A stretch of 64,000 nt of DNA from Corynebacterium caspium DSM 44850 (GCF_030440555.1 NZ_CP047118.1:1550001-1614000), one strand, 5' to 3'; shown: positions 1-9,812, counted from the first letter of the stretch. Numbers and translations are program-made. Notes: generated by a model from the sequence alone, not told the origin.

Positions 1-342
1 GTATATACCTTTGCTTTGGCCTTAACTATTGCAGTTAGTTATGCACTTCATGGGCTAAGACACAGTTCTGGAGTAATAGCGGGTGTAAGTCTGGCAATTG
101 CGACTAGCGCTATCGGATTCGCCGGGCTTTCCTTATACGCATCCTCACAGTGGTTATGGATATTTAATTTAGTACTAGCAATTGCGGCATTGAGTTCCCC
201 AATATGGGTTCCGCTGCTAAAACCGCCTAAGCCGACCCAAATAGTGTGGTGGGAAAGACTAGAAACTTTGGCAATAGCTGCCGCTATTCCACTAATAGTC
301 CACTTAATTGGCGTATTTGAGCTGATTAGAGGGTTGGGATGA
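1..342 (+). CDS. eccD: Type VII secretion membrane protein EccD, C-terminal part
   Basis: The reading frame is open from the first base of the window, so only the last 113 residues of a longer protein are seen. They form about three to four hydrophobic helices and end in a helix closing with IGVFELIRGLG, as the last segment of EccD does. EccD is the polytopic subunit lining the type VII (ESX) secretion pore. The stop overlaps the mycP start by four bases (ATGA), so the two genes are co-transcribed and probably translationally coupled. The assignment rests on the C-terminal pattern and on the mycP and eccB neighbours; the ubiquitin-like N-terminal domain lies outside the window. Confidence 0.75.
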   Translation, partial: VYTFALALTIAVSYALHGLRHSSGVIAGVSLAIATSAIGFAGLSLYASSQWLWIFNLVLAIAALSSPIWVPLLKPPKPTQIVWWERLETLAIAAAIPLIVHLIGVFELIRGLG

Positions 343-1595
343 CTTCTTTTATGGAGGGTAGAAACTCTTTAAACTTAGCCAGGTTACGCCCTCATAATCG
401 ACTATTTAAAGTAAGCCTTATTGGCAGCTGCCTATTTGCAGTTACTGGACTAATCCCCCATGGGCTAGGAATACACGCGGAAGCTAATGCTCAAAACTAT
501 AACTCTGAAAGAGAGGTAGTTTGTGCTAGACCAGAATTCACCTCCGCACCTGATGCTGATTTTATTCGCGCTAAACACGCTGAATTCCATAATTTTTTTG
601 GGCGCGGAAGTGGCATAAAAATAGCAGTCATTGATACCGGCGTAGCAGATCATCCGCAACTACGCGGAGTAATACCGGGTGCAGATTTAGTAACCCCTTC
701 AAACCCAGAACCATTATTAGACTGTGAAGGCCACGGCACGATAGTAGCGGGAATTATCGCCGGCACAGACCTTGGGATAGCACCCGATTCCACCATTATT
801 TCTATTAAACAAAGTTCTACTACCGCAGGCAATCCTGAAGAATCCGGAAACCTAAAAACTATGGCTGCTGCCATTGATAAGGCAGTAGAACTCGGTGCCA
901 GAATAATCAATATTTCTATTATTTCCTGTGTAGACCCAGCTCTAAATACCGATATCTCTGCATTGCTTAGAGCTACTGAAAAAGCCGAGGCAGCAGGCGT
1001 AATTATTGTGGCTGCAGCGGGCAATATCTCTGATAGCTGTCCACAAGGATCTAAAGTTTTCCCTGCTCATATTCCCACCGTAATTGCGGTAAAAGCTTTA
1101 GATGAGAACACCAAAATAACTAGCTACTCTGTGGACACCCCACCCGAGCAGTTTGCCCTAAGTGCCTCCGGACATATTGAATTAGGGATTTCCCCAAGTG
1201 GCGAAGGTTGGGCCAAAGGAGTTATTCCTCCGCGCCAACAACATTCTGTCGCTATAAACGGCACCAGCTTTGCAGCACCATATATCAGCGCAATAGTGGC
1301 ACTTATGGTGGAAAGATATCCCACCGCCAGCCCAGCAGATATTAAAAAAGTATTACAAAATATTGCTTTCCCGCCGGTAAATGCCATTAACCCCGAAGCC
1401 GCTATCGCAGCTCTTAGCCCAGAATATGCAGAAATTACGAGCAGCGATAAAACTCCTGTACGAAAGCTAAAACTATCTACGATTCCCCCGACCGATCCAC
1501 ACCCGGAAGAAAGATTTCGCTATTTTATTTTCATATTTGGTGCACTACATCTAATCGGATTTATTGGATATGGGATAAAAACTGCCCGAAAATAA
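339..1595 (+). CDS. mycP: Mycosin, subtilisin-like serine protease of type VII secretion
   Basis: This is a 418-residue membrane-anchored protease of the S8 family, which acts on the outer face of the membrane with the ESX secretion complex. A signal sequence (about residues 22-51) precedes the catalytic domain. The triad is visible as D99 in AVIDTG, H132 in GHGTIVAG and S310 in NGTSFAAP, with the oxyanion N229 in AAAGN. A transmembrane helix near residues 393-411 and a short basic tail give the usual mycosin topology. The start overlaps the eccD stop. In mycobacteria mycosins are needed for stability of the secretion complex as well as for cleavage. All catalytic residues are present, so the enzyme should be active. 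Confidence 0.92.
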   Translation: MTSFMEGRNSLNLARLRPHNRLFKVSLIGSCLFAVTGLIPHGLGIHAEANAQNYNSEREVVCARPEFTSAPDADFIRAKHAEFHNFFGRGSGIKIAVIDTGVADHPQLRGVIPGADLVTPSNPEPLLDCEGHGTIVAGIIAGTDLGIAPDSTIISIKQSSTTAGNPEESGNLKTMAAAIDKAVELGARIINISIISCVDPALNTDISALLRATEKAEAAGVIIVAAAGNISDSCPQGSKVFPAHIPTVIAVKALDENTKITSYSVDTPPEQFALSASGHIELGISPSGEGWAKGVIPPRQQHSVAINGTSFAAPYISAIVALMVERYPTASPADIKKVLQNIAFPPVNAINPEAAIAALSPEYAEITSSDKTPVRKLKLSTIPPTDPHPEERFRYFIFIFGALHLIGFIGYGIKTARK

Positions 1596-1627
1596 CTGCC
1601 CTATCCCGTGACTACTCCCCTGCTGCC

Positions 1628-1680
1628 GCGCGGTACCCCAGCGCGGTGACTCAGCGCGCGCTACTCCAGCGCAGTAACCC
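1628..1680. repeat. Degenerate GC-rich tandem units between convergent mycP and eccB
   Basis: Four degraded units of the form GCGCGGTNAC start near 1628, 1641, 1656 and 1671, spaced 13-15 bases apart, in the 88-base gap between the two stop codons. The gap is much richer in G and C than the genes beside it. No clean terminator with a T-run is visible. Confidence 0.5.
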
Positions 1681-1683
1681 AAG

Positions 1684-3138
1684 CTAAGTCACCGCAGCTT
1701 TAAGTGCTTTTTCGCGGGCTAAGACTTCTGCTTGAGGTAATAAACTCAATACCGACCAAGGTGCCGGAATAGGTTTATTTATCCCCAGAGCTGCAGCATC
1801 TTCAGCCGAAGCAATAGGATAATAACGACCAGTAGGCGTAATAATTCCCACCCCATGGCCAATATCAACAGCAAGGCCCGCACTTAAACCCGGCGCAATA
1901 AACTTAGCTGCAGGAGATAACCCACTGATATCGACCCCAGTCAAAGTATCTTCTGCATTCAACACCGAAACAGAAGTATTTTTCGCATCTGGGGTGCTAG
2001 GCATACCAATTGGGCCACGCGTCGCAGCCGGGCCAGCAGCTCTAAAACCCGCTTTCCCCGTAATCCCATCAACACAAATGGGTTGTTTCTCCGGATCTAA
2101 AAACCTTAAAAGCCGCGTCGGCAACTGCAGCTCTATCCCCGAATCTGGAATAACCGCCATATCTGCAGGAGATACAACAGCAGCCTTCCGCGCACCTAAG
2201 GCCAATAAAATACTTAATTGCAGCGGAGTCACCGCAGTTAGCTGTGAAGATTCAGGTTGTGCCTGCGCACCAAAAGAGGCCGTGGTGGGAGTTCGCCACC
2301 AGGCGCGCGAAATATCACCAGCTTGCACTACCTCCCCTGCTTCTAATTCCGGAACCCGGTAGGCAGATTCTTGTTTCATAACCGCAAAAATCTCCATCCG
2401 CGGATGCCACACCGGAGTAGTCGCAGTGATACCCAATTCCCGGCGAATCACTCTTCCTTCCACAGAATCAGCAGGAGGTAAAGCTCTAAGGGACCGCGCA
2501 TCAAGAATAAAATCCTGCGGCTTAGACTGCGGCGACCGCAGCAATAAAGCATCTGCCCTGCCCAGGGAAACCAAGGGTTCATTATCCAAGACCACAGTTA
2601 CCGCACCGCTATCTAAATTGCTGGTACAAGCCGCAAAAACTGCTGGCCCCTGGTTATCTATAGGAATCTCTTTAGTTTTGAGTCCCAGTTTTTTCGGTGA
2701 CGCTATGTCCACCGGGGCATCCCATAAACCCAAAAGCTCCCCTAGAGCAACCTGAGCCAAAGCAGAATCGCCCACACTCACAGGCTGCGCAGGCTCCCCA
2801 GCAATCAAACGCGCAGAAGCAATATTGGTTACCGGGTGCATCCGTTGTCCATAGCGCACATAAAGCTGGCCACCGGCGCTGCGCCAAATCACAGCATCAC
2901 CAGGACTCGGATCTGGATTCAGAAAAGCCATTAATCCCATACCCAAGCTCATCACTACTGCCGCTACCACCCCCATAATGGCTGCTCGATGACGCCTAGC
3001 TAAAGGATCATAGATCATGCGAATATCGCCTAGAACCAAGCCATGATGCATGCGTCGCACCAAAAACTTATGCCCGGTTACCTGGGCTTTAGTAGTTGAG
3101 GAGACCTTAGCCTGCTCTACCCCATTTTTGGATAGCAA
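1684..3138 (-). CDS. eccB: Type VII secretion protein EccB
   Basis: EccB is a bitopic core subunit of the ESX membrane complex, with most of its mass in the periplasm. The 484-residue protein has the family N-terminus (TTKAQVTGHKFLVRRM then HGLVLGD), one transmembrane helix at about residues 52-73, and a long outer domain with two cysteines (in FAACTSN and QPICVDG) that probably form the conserved disulfide. The TTG start at 3138 follows a run of six G; it places KAQVTGHKF at the expected distance, and no better ATG is available. The gene faces eccD-mycP convergently instead of lying in one operon with them, so the secretion locus is split into at least two transcription units. Confidence 0.9.
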   Translation of the reverse strand: MLSKNGVEQAKVSSTTKAQVTGHKFLVRRMHHGLVLGDIRMIYDPLARRHRAAIMGVVAAVVMSLGMGLMAFLNPDPSPGDAVIWRSAGGQLYVRYGQRMHPVTNIASARLIAGEPAQPVSVGDSALAQVALGELLGLWDAPVDIASPKKLGLKTKEIPIDNQGPAVFAACTSNLDSGAVTVVLDNEPLVSLGRADALLLRSPQSKPQDFILDARSLRALPPADSVEGRVIRRELGITATTPVWHPRMEIFAVMKQESAYRVPELEAGEVVQAGDISRAWWRTPTTASFGAQAQPESSQLTAVTPLQLSILLALGARKAAVVSPADMAVIPDSGIELQLPTRLLRFLDPEKQPICVDGITGKAGFRAAGPAATRGPIGMPSTPDAKNTSVSVLNAEDTLTGVDISGLSPAAKFIAPGLSAGLAVDIGHGVGIITPTGRYYPIASAEDAAALGINKPIPAPWSVLSLLPQAEVLAREKALKAAVT

Positions 3139-3237
3139 AATTTAATCCCCCCATAATCCCCACTGGAGCCCACCATCTCCCCGGAAGATGAGCTGCCAGC
3201 TATCTTAGCTTGAAAAGGACTAGAAGCGCTAGCACCA

Positions 3238-5589
3238 TTATTTTGCTAGTTCAGAAATTCCATCTTTAACCTTTAGATTATACGATCCTAAACCGGCTTC
3301 CACGGCGTCTTCTCGAAGCAAACCGCCACGTATATTAGAACCAGTTTCCAAAAGCTGTCCAGCACCTGGCTGTTGAGAAACGAGCGGGCGATGATAGTGA
3401 ATATCGTTAGGATCAATCGGATTAATCTCTGCTTGAGCAGGAGTTAAAGGCGGCAATTCAGTAGGAGAACTTGTGCGCATCGCAGTAAGTTGGGTATCCG
3501 TAAAAGCCGCATTTACTGCGAAAATAGTTACCTGAGCATCTTTATAAACCATAGTGGCGCCTCGCGAAGTGGAAAGACCCTCAATCATGCTCCAGTTTGG
3601 TGGTTGAAATATCCAGAAATTCGGTGGGGAAATATAATAGAATTTCACGTTTAACTCAGCGGCAGCTGTATCAATCCTATTGGCTTCATCAGGATTATCG
3701 CGGTTACCAGCCCCAAGTAGATTTGCTCGCCAAAATAGCAGGTCGGTATTAGATTCAGCATCAGCGTGCGGCCAAGAATAATGCCGAATTAAAGCTGGCA
3801 ACCCGTTATAGGCATACATCCAACCGTTTCCGTCAGCTGGTTCGCCCATAATATAGCCTTCATAAGCCCCAGGTTGTTTTGCTAACCAATCCCAAGCCCG
3901 ACGATCAGCGTCATCAACCATGCGCCCATCGGTACGCAGTGAATCTACTGCCCAGTGCGCGCCACTACGCACCTGCGGCCACAGTATTCCCAAAATTCCC
4001 AATGAGGCAGCCAATGCCAATACCGCAGAAAAAGGACGACTCCACCGCACCCAGGAATGCAACGCCCCTTGAGGCCTTCCGCCGAGGTGCTCTCCACGAA
4101 TCTGCTCGAGTGGAGCTCCGCATAATATGCGCACTAAAACGGCTACCCCCAGCCCGGCAGCAGCCACAAAAAGCATTGCTACTGGCATAATCAAACGATG
4201 CCCCGTGTTATAGTGCATATTGCTAAAAACGGTGAGCACTTTACCCAAAACCCCATTAACTGGCACTAAAGAATGTACAGTTAAAAGCAAACTGAAAGCA
4301 TAAAGTAGCGGCGCCCATAAATTTCGACGCCACCCCACCATAAAGACCAATCCCACCACAGCCGGCACTATTAGCCACCCCATACTTATGTGGCCAAACT
4401 CTTCAACATGGCGAGTTTGCATTAATAAAGCACGCACCCAACTAGTTGAGCGCGAAATATCTTCCGTAGCCTTATAAGCAGCTACCTCTTCACTTTGGCC
4501 CACCCCTGCTAGTAACTGGGGGAAAAACAGTACCAACCCAGCCCCACCTGCTAAAAAGAGCCAGGCGAAATCTCGCAGCCGGGCCGCAAAAGGCTTGAGG
4601 TCGCGTCGAATGGGCTGCCAAACCTGCCAGCACAACCACCATAAACCCAAAGCCACCACTACTACGGTGATAGCGCTTGGGTGAATTTGCACCAAGCCCA
4701 AAAGGGCGAGCATCGCAGCAAAACTACGTTGCGGATGCGTCGGAATAGACATAAATAAAGCAATAACAATGCCGAGTAAAGAAATAGCTGCTACATAAGG
4801 CCAAGCCCCCACATAATATCCCACCCAATATAATGCTGGGATTAATACCACTAAAATTGGAGAAATAGTGGCTGCCAAATAAGCAGTAATTCCGTGGCTG
4901 CCAGAGATACGCCAAGCTAAAAGCGCTACCGAAAGCGGCAAAGCCACCGCCGGCAATATAATAGACATAATATTTACAGCAGCAATAGGAGAAATCCCAG
5001 TTAAAGGCAATAAGAAATAAGTGCCGGCATGCCAAGCCGAAGGATAATATAAGAAGCTATGCGTTTCTTGATTTTGTAGCAATCCCATCGCATTGGGAGA
5101 GGCTTGGCCAGTCTCGGAAATCCACCTAATAACATTGGCATGCCACTGCACATCCCAACCTTGGAAAATATTTTCCAACCCATGCGGGGAGCTAAGCAAC
5201 CAGCGAAAACTAGGCAAAGAAATGCTTAAAGTTCCCAAAAAACATCCCAGCGCAGGGAGAGTCCACCAAAAATTACGCTGCCGTTTTGGGTCCAAGGCAA
5301 TAGGTTTAGCCCTGCTAAAAGAACTATTTGCAATGCCTCGCCAGTTCATAAACCAGCGCCAAATAAGGGCTGCAATAACCCACACGAATAGGAATAAAGC
5401 CCATTTAGTGAGCCTATTTGCGCCTTGATCTGCGCCTAAAGCCCAAGCACTAAAGCCATAGAAACCAAAACTAATCGGGATTGCAGCACTGATAGCCCAA
5501 AGCCAATTAAGACCACTTAGAAAACCGATAATAATGCCCGGAAGAAAAATTATCAGTAATGCCACCAGGCAAATTGCAAGCAGACCCAT
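3238..5589 (-). CDS. Large polytopic membrane protein, DUF6541-like, possible GT-C glycosyltransferase
   Basis: The product is 783 residues when started at the ATG at 5589, ten bases after the truA stop. A longer start at 5658 would run into truA. It has at least a dozen hydrophobic segments in the first ~560 residues and a soluble C-terminal domain of about 200 residues. An acidic loop after the early helices reads GWDVQWHANVIRW, resembling the aspartate-bearing first loop of GT-C lipid-linked sugar transferases. I recognise the overall pattern as the actinobacterial DUF6541 membrane family. A role in adding sugars to the mycolate or arabinogalactan envelope is inference only. It is probably co-transcribed with truA and lies upstream of eccB. 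Confidence 0.7.
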   Translation of the reverse strand: MGLLAICLVALLIIFLPGIIIGFLSGLNWLWAISAAIPISFGFYGFSAWALGADQGANRLTKWALFLFVWVIAALIWRWFMNWRGIANSSFSRAKPIALDPKRQRNFWWTLPALGCFLGTLSISLPSFRWLLSSPHGLENIFQGWDVQWHANVIRWISETGQASPNAMGLLQNQETHSFLYYPSAWHAGTYFLLPLTGISPIAAVNIMSIILPAVALPLSVALLAWRISGSHGITAYLAATISPILVVLIPALYWVGYYVGAWPYVAAISLLGIVIALFMSIPTHPQRSFAAMLALLGLVQIHPSAITVVVVALGLWWLCWQVWQPIRRDLKPFAARLRDFAWLFLAGGAGLVLFFPQLLAGVGQSEEVAAYKATEDISRSTSWVRALLMQTRHVEEFGHISMGWLIVPAVVGLVFMVGWRRNLWAPLLYAFSLLLTVHSLVPVNGVLGKVLTVFSNMHYNTGHRLIMPVAMLFVAAAGLGVAVLVRILCGAPLEQIRGEHLGGRPQGALHSWVRWSRPFSAVLALAASLGILGILWPQVRSGAHWAVDSLRTDGRMVDDADRRAWDWLAKQPGAYEGYIMGEPADGNGWMYAYNGLPALIRHYSWPHADAESNTDLLFWRANLLGAGNRDNPDEANRIDTAAAELNVKFYYISPPNFWIFQPPNWSMIEGLSTSRGATMVYKDAQVTIFAVNAAFTDTQLTAMRTSSPTELPPLTPAQAEINPIDPNDIHYHRPLVSQQPGAGQLLETGSNIRGGLLREDAVEAGLGSYNLKVKDGISELAK

Positions 5590-5600
5590 GGGTGCGAACT

Positions 5601-6503
5601 TTAGTCTGAGATAGTGCGCAGTGCTCGTGTGACATGCGTACGAGCTTCCAATTCGCACTCGCGGGGGTAGTCAACTCCACCCAAGCTAAGCCCGCAAGCT
5701 GGGGCTAAAGGAATTTCGGGACTGCGTTGTTTCTCATGCAAAAATCTGTCAACATCTGCCAAAGTGCGTTGGCCTTGGGCAACAGCCATACAACACCCCA
5801 CTAAGGAACGCACCATATTCCAACAAAAAGCATCCGCAGTTACACGCGCCTGATAGAGCTGAGGTTCCGCAGGAGTAGAGATATCTTCCCACCACATGCC
5901 CTCTAAATTTCGGATGGTCGTAGCAAAATCACGGGCTCGACAAAAAGCTGCGAAATCTTGTAATCCCACTAACGCATCAGCAGTCTCTTGTAATCGTGCA
6001 AATTCTACAGGCCTATTCCAGGTAGCAGTATCACGAACCCGGGTAGGCAACGGACCAGCTGGATGCGTAGTTATCCGGTATGTGTAGTGCCGTCGCAGGG
6101 CAGAAAAACGGGCATCAAAACCAGCTGGAGCATAGGTGCACTCGCGCAGGCTAATATCTGGCGGCAATAGCTTAGCCATGCGGCGTACTAGCCGTTGTGG
6201 ATCCCCCGCAATTGATCTCCCGTCCAAGGCCGCTTGAGGAATATCAACATGGGCTACTTGGGCAGCAGCGTGCACTCCGGCATCTGTACGCCCGGCTACG
6301 GTGAGTTTTATAGGTACGCGCAACACTAGTTCTAGCTTGGCAGTCAGGACCCCTTCTACGGTGCGTAGTTGAGGATCTTTCTGGGCAGCCCAACCGTGGA
6401 AATCCGTACCGTCATAGGCAAGATCCAGGCGCAACCGTACCTGATCAGAATCGACAGTCTTAGGATGATCCTGGTGCTTGCCGATGGAACTAGCAGAAGT
6501 CAT
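5601..6503 (-). CDS. truA: tRNA pseudouridine(38-40) synthase TruA
   Basis: TruA converts uridines 38-40 of the tRNA anticodon arm to pseudouridine. The protein of about 300 residues has the family core: RLRLDLAYDGTDFHGWA near the start, the catalytic aspartate D74 in AGRTDAGVHA, and RRHYTYRI and FCWNMVRSLVG further on. The start at 6503 is chosen because family homology begins soon after it; an in-frame extension to 6554 would enter the terminator hairpin. The gene follows rplQ, as is usual in actinobacteria, but a strong hairpin separates them, so it may have its own weak promoter or depend on read-through. The DUF6541-like gene follows after ten bases. Confidence 0.95.
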   Translation of the reverse strand: MTSASSIGKHQDHPKTVDSDQVRLRLDLAYDGTDFHGWAAQKDPQLRTVEGVLTAKLELVLRVPIKLTVAGRTDAGVHAAAQVAHVDIPQAALDGRSIAGDPQRLVRRMAKLLPPDISLRECTYAPAGFDARFSALRRHYTYRITTHPAGPLPTRVRDTATWNRPVEFARLQETADALVGLQDFAAFCRARDFATTIRNLEGMWWEDISTPAEPQLYQARVTADAFCWNMVRSLVGCCMAVAQGQRTLADVDRFLHEKQRSPEIPLAPACGLSLGGVDYPRECELEARTHVTRALRTISD

Positions 6504-6540
6504 GATGAACACCCTACAAAAGGCTTGGGCGAAATATGCA

Positions 6541-6575
6541 AAGCGCCCCAACATCTAAAAAGATGTGGGGCGCTT
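6541..6575 (-). terminator. Hairpin terminator after rplQ
   Basis: A near-perfect inverted repeat of about 15 base pairs with an AAAA loop lies between the rplQ stop and truA. It should end most transcripts of the alpha ribosomal cluster. The T-run after the stem on the minus strand is short. Confidence 0.8.
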
Positions 6576-6610
6576 AAAGCTAGCTTTAAAACATTAAAGC
6601 TGAAAAAGAA

Positions 6611-7120
6611 TTACTTCTCTTCTGCTTCGGTTGCTTCAGCTTCAACAGCTTCTGCGGTCTCTGCAGCCTCTACCTCAGGTGCTTCGACTGCCTCAGGTGC
6701 AGCTTCTTCAGCCTGTTTGGAAGCTGCTGCGCGGGTGGCGCGAGTAGCTTCGGTTGCGACGGTGGGCTCTAGCACTAGTGAGATCTGAGAAACCGGGGCG
6801 TTATCGCCAGCACGGTTTTCCAGCTTCACGATGCGGGTGTAGCCACCATTGCGATCAGCGAACTGGGGGGCCAGATCGTTGAAGAGGTGTGCAACTACGG
6901 TCTTATTGCCGATATGAGCAGCAACTTGACGACGATCGTGCAGGGAGCCGCTCTTCGCCTTGGTGATGAGCTTCTCTGCGTAGGGACGCAAGGCCTTGGC
7001 CTTAGCGTCGGTGGTCTTGATTGCACCATGCTCGAACAGCTGCGCAGCTAGGTTAGCCAGGATTTGACGCTGGTGCTGCGCGGAACCGCCGAGTCGTGCG
7101 CCCTTCTTCGGGGTAGGCAT
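6611..7120 (-). CDS. rplQ: 50S ribosomal protein L17
   Basis: L17 lies near the exit of the ribosomal tunnel. Residues 1-120 are the conserved core ([17 protein letters not shown], then [17 protein letters not shown]). The remaining ~50 residues are an Ala/Glu-rich acidic extension, seen in many actinobacterial L17 proteins. A GGAG motif seven bases before the ATG supports the start. It is the last gene of the unit with rpsM, rpsK, rpsD and rpoA. Confidence 0.97.
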   Translation of the reverse strand: MPTPKKGARLGGSAQHQRQILANLAAQLFEHGAIKTTDAKAKALRPYAEKLITKAKSGSLHDRRQVAAHIGNKTVVAHLFNDLAPQFADRNGGYTRIVKLENRAGDNAPVSQISLVLEPTVATEATRATRAAASKQAEEAAPEAVEAPEVEAAETAEAVEAEATEAEEK

Positions 7121-7157
7121 TAGGTACTCCTCGTGTAAATGTTATTGAGCGGGCGTT

Positions 7158-8180
7158 TTACTCGGAATCTTCTGCCTCGTCGGCTGCTGGATCCAGATAA
7201 TCACCGGTTGCGGCGTCATATCCTTCGAGCTGAGTCGGATCGAAGTCATCAGGGGTGCCTTCCAAGGTGAGACCGAGGCTGGCAAGCTTGATTTTTACTT
7301 CATTGATGGACTTCTGACCGAAGTTACGGATGTCCAGCAGGTCGGACTCGGTGCACGCAGCGAGTTCGCCAACAGTGTGAATATCCTGACGCTTCAGGCA
7401 GTTATAGGAACGAACCGAGAAATTGAGGTCCTCGATAGGCATTCCATAAGCAGCGATATATTCGGATTCCTGCGGTGAGGGTCCGATTTCGATGCCTTCT
7501 GCCATGTTGTTGAGCTCGCGGGCAAGGCCAAAGAGTTCAACAAGCGTCTTGCCTGCAGATGCCATGGCATCGCGGGCAGAAATGGAGTTCTTGGTCTCAA
7601 CGTCGATGATGAGCTTGTCGAAGTCAGTGCGCTGTTCCACACGGGTGGCTTCGACTTTATAGCTAACCTTCAATACCGGGGAGTAAATCTGATCAACCGG
7701 AATGCGGCCAATATCAGATCCACCATCGGTACCTGCAGGAACGTAGCCACGGCCACGCTCTACAATCATTTCAATTTCCAAACGACCCTGCTCATTGAGC
7801 GTGGCGATGTGGAGTTCCGGATTATGGATCTCTACACCGGCGGGAGGCTGGATATCGCCAGCGGTGATAGTGCCGGGGCCCTGCTTATTCAAGTACATAA
7901 CTACTGGCTCATCTGAATCAGAGGAGAGCACGATGGACTTGATATTGAGGATGATGTCCGATACATCTTCGCGTACACCAGGAATGGTGGTGAACTCATG
8001 GAGCACACCGTCAATCTTTACGCTGGTGACTGCGGCACCGGGAATAGAAGACAAGAGCGTACGACGCAAGGAGTTACCCAAGGTGTAGCCGAAACCCGGC
8101 TCCAGCGGTTCAATTACGAAACGGGAGCGGGACTCGTCAATATAGTCCTCAGTGATGACAGGGCGATGGGAAATGAGCAT
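7158..8180 (-). CDS. rpoA: DNA-directed RNA polymerase subunit alpha
   Basis: The alpha subunit seeds polymerase assembly and contacts activators and UP elements. The 340-residue protein has the assembly domain ([30 protein letters not shown] split over residues 21-50) and the C-terminal helix-hairpin-helix domain ([22 protein letters not shown], then [13 protein letters not shown] near residues 255-305). A short acidic tail follows. Its place between rpsD and rplQ is the standard alpha-operon order. Confidence 0.98.
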   Translation of the reverse strand: MLISHRPVITEDYIDESRSRFVIEPLEPGFGYTLGNSLRRTLLSSIPGAAVTSVKIDGVLHEFTTIPGVREDVSDIILNIKSIVLSSDSDEPVVMYLNKQGPGTITAGDIQPPAGVEIHNPELHIATLNEQGRLEIEMIVERGRGYVPAGTDGGSDIGRIPVDQIYSPVLKVSYKVEATRVEQRTDFDKLIIDVETKNSISARDAMASAGKTLVELFGLARELNNMAEGIEIGPSPQESEYIAAYGMPIEDLNFSVRSYNCLKRQDIHTVGELAACTESDLLDIRNFGQKSINEVKIKLASLGLTLEGTPDDFDPTQLEGYDAATGDYLDPAADEAEDSE

Positions 8181-8279
8181 TTAGTTCTCCTTTGGCACCC
8201 ACTATTTGATGCCGGTAGTGAGATAAAACGTGTTGAGGCAAAAGATTCTAGCGTTCCCACCCGGAGGTGGGTCAGCAGA

Positions 8280-8885
8280 TTACTTCGAGTAGAACTCGAC
8301 GATGAGCTGCTCTTGCAGCGGGATGTCGATCTGAGCGCGCTCGGGCAGCTGGTGCACGAGGATGCGCAGGGTGTCTGGAACAACCTGAAGCCATGCCGGA
8401 ACAACGGCATCAGACAAATTAGCCTGGGCTTCTTCGAACCAAATCATATTGCGTGAACGATCTTTAACATCAACGATGTCATACTTCGAAACGCGGTAAG
8501 ACGGAACGTCGATATTGCGACCGTTTACGGTGAAGTGACCGTGAGAAACAAGCTGACGAGCCTGACGGCGAGTACGAGCTAGACCTGCACGATAGATCAC
8601 ATTGTCGAGACGGCTTTCCAGCAAAATGACGAGGTTATCGCCAGTTTTGCCAGGTTGACGAGTTGCCTCGGCATAATAACGACGGAACTGCTTTTCCATT
8701 ACGCCGTAGGTGAAGCGAGCCTTCTGCTTCTCCTGCAGCTGGAGTAGGTATTCGGATTCGCGAATACGGTTACGGCCTGCTTGGCCGGGTGCGTATGGGC
8801 GACGTTCGAAAGCCTGGTCTCCACCAACGAGGTCAACGCGCAGACGGCGGGACTTACGGGTTACGGGGCCGGTATAACGAGCCAT
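8280..8885 (-). CDS. rpsD: 30S ribosomal protein S4
   Basis: S4 is a primary 16S rRNA binder that starts 30S assembly and, in several bacteria, represses its own operon. The 201-residue protein begins MARYTGPVTRKSRRL, and its S4 RNA-binding domain (LDNVIYRAGLARTRRQARQLVSHGHF) is intact at about residues 91-116. The ATG at 8885 has an AAAGG-type site upstream. About 100 bases separate it from rpoA, longer than the other gaps of this operon, with no clear terminator. Confidence 0.97.
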   Translation of the reverse strand: MARYTGPVTRKSRRLRVDLVGGDQAFERRPYAPGQAGRNRIRESEYLLQLQEKQKARFTYGVMEKQFRRYYAEATRQPGKTGDNLVILLESRLDNVIYRAGLARTRRQARQLVSHGHFTVNGRNIDVPSYRVSKYDIVDVKDRSRNMIWFEEAQANLSDAVVPAWLQVVPDTLRILVHQLPERAQIDIPLQEQLIVEFYSK

Positions 8886-8909
8886 TTAAAGTTACCTTTC
8901 CTTTCCCTG

Positions 8910-9314
8910 CTAGACGCGGCGACGCTTCGGCGGACGGCAGCCGTTATAAGGCTGAGGAGTCACGTCGGAGATCGAGCTGACCTCTAGGCCTGCAGCCTGG
9001 AGGGAACGGATAGCGGTTTCACGGCCCGAACCGGGGCCCTTAACAAAAACGTCAACCTTCTTCATGCCGTGCTCCATAGCTTTGCGAGCAGCGTTCTCAG
9101 CAGCAAGCTGAGCGGCGAATGGGGTGGACTTACGAGATCCCTTGAAACCAACATGGCCGGAGGAGGCCCACGCAATTACATCGCCATTAGGGGCGGTGAT
9201 AGAAACGATGGTGTTGTTAAAAGTGGACTTGATATAAGCGTGACCCTGGGCCACGTTCTTCTTGGCGACACGACGGCCAGTGCGACGTGCGCCAGAGCGA
9301 GTCTTCGGAGGCAT
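8910..9314 (-). CDS. rpsK: 30S ribosomal protein S11
   Basis: S11 helps form the platform of the small subunit near the mRNA exit. The 134-residue protein shows the conserved [17 protein letters not shown] and [15 protein letters not shown], and ends in PPKRRRV. The N-terminus is rich in basic residues. It follows rpsM after three bases, so both are translated from one message. Confidence 0.97.
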   Translation of the reverse strand: MPPKTRSGARRTGRRVAKKNVAQGHAYIKSTFNNTIVSITAPNGDVIAWASSGHVGFKGSRKSTPFAAQLAAENAARKAMEHGMKKVDVFVKGPGSGRETAIRSLQAAGLEVSSISDVTPQPYNGCRPPKRRRV

Positions 9315-9317
9315 GTA

Positions 9318-9686
9318 TTACTTCTTCTTTCCGGCGATCGTCTTCTTCGGACCCTTACGGGTACGGGCGTTGGTCTTCGTGCGCTGACCACGGACTGGCA
9401 AACCACGACGGTGGCGCAGGCCTTGGTAGCTACCGATTTCAATCTTGCGGCGAATATCTGCCTGGACTTCGCGGCGGAGGTCGCCCTCTACCTTCCAGGA
9501 GCTTTCGATAACATCGCGCAGCTGCGCAATATTTTCATCCGTAAGATTATCGGTGCGCAGATCGGGAGAGATGCCGGTCTCCGCGAGAAGCTTGGCGGCA
9601 CGGGCGGGGCCAATGCCGTAAATATAAGTGAGTGCGACCTCCATGCGCTTATTGCGCGGTAGGTCGACACCAGCGAGACGTGCCAT
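9318..9686 (-). CDS. rpsM: 30S ribosomal protein S13
   Basis: S13 sits in the head of the small subunit and contacts the P-site tRNA. The 122-residue protein begins [14 protein letters not shown] and has [11 protein letters not shown] (helix-two-turn-helix) and [15 protein letters not shown], all typical. It is preceded by a 200-base leader that separates it from infA. No rpmJ lies in that gap, in keeping with corynebacteria, where L36 is encoded elsewhere. Confidence 0.97.
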   Translation of the reverse strand: MARLAGVDLPRNKRMEVALTYIYGIGPARAAKLLAETGISPDLRTDNLTDENIAQLRDVIESSWKVEGDLRREVQADIRRKIEIGSYQGLRHRRGLPVRGQRTKTNARTRKGPKKTIAGKKK

Positions 9687-9792
9687 ATGGCAGTACCTTT
9701 CCGGTTGTTACGATGGTTTTCTCCCAGCTCGTCCTCACCATGCAACGCTTCATCCGGTCGGTCTCCCGGACTGTGGGTTGTGAATCATGAGG

Positions 9793-9812
9793 CTATGGCC
9801 ACCGTGCCATAG
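9793..9812 (-). promoter_or_regulatory. Short hairpin in the rpsM leader
   Basis: CTATGGC and GCCATAG form a perfect seven-base-pair stem with a six-base loop in the 200-base gap between infA and rpsM. It could be part of a ribosomal-protein-binding leader of the alpha operon. No T-run follows, so it is not a classic terminator. The role is unproven. Confidence 0.35.

Noticed and set aside
6369..6788. 139-codon plus-strand frame across truA, the terminator and rplQ
   Set aside because: It crosses a terminator hairpin, and its Ser/Ala-rich C-terminus is the reverse of the acidic tail of L17.
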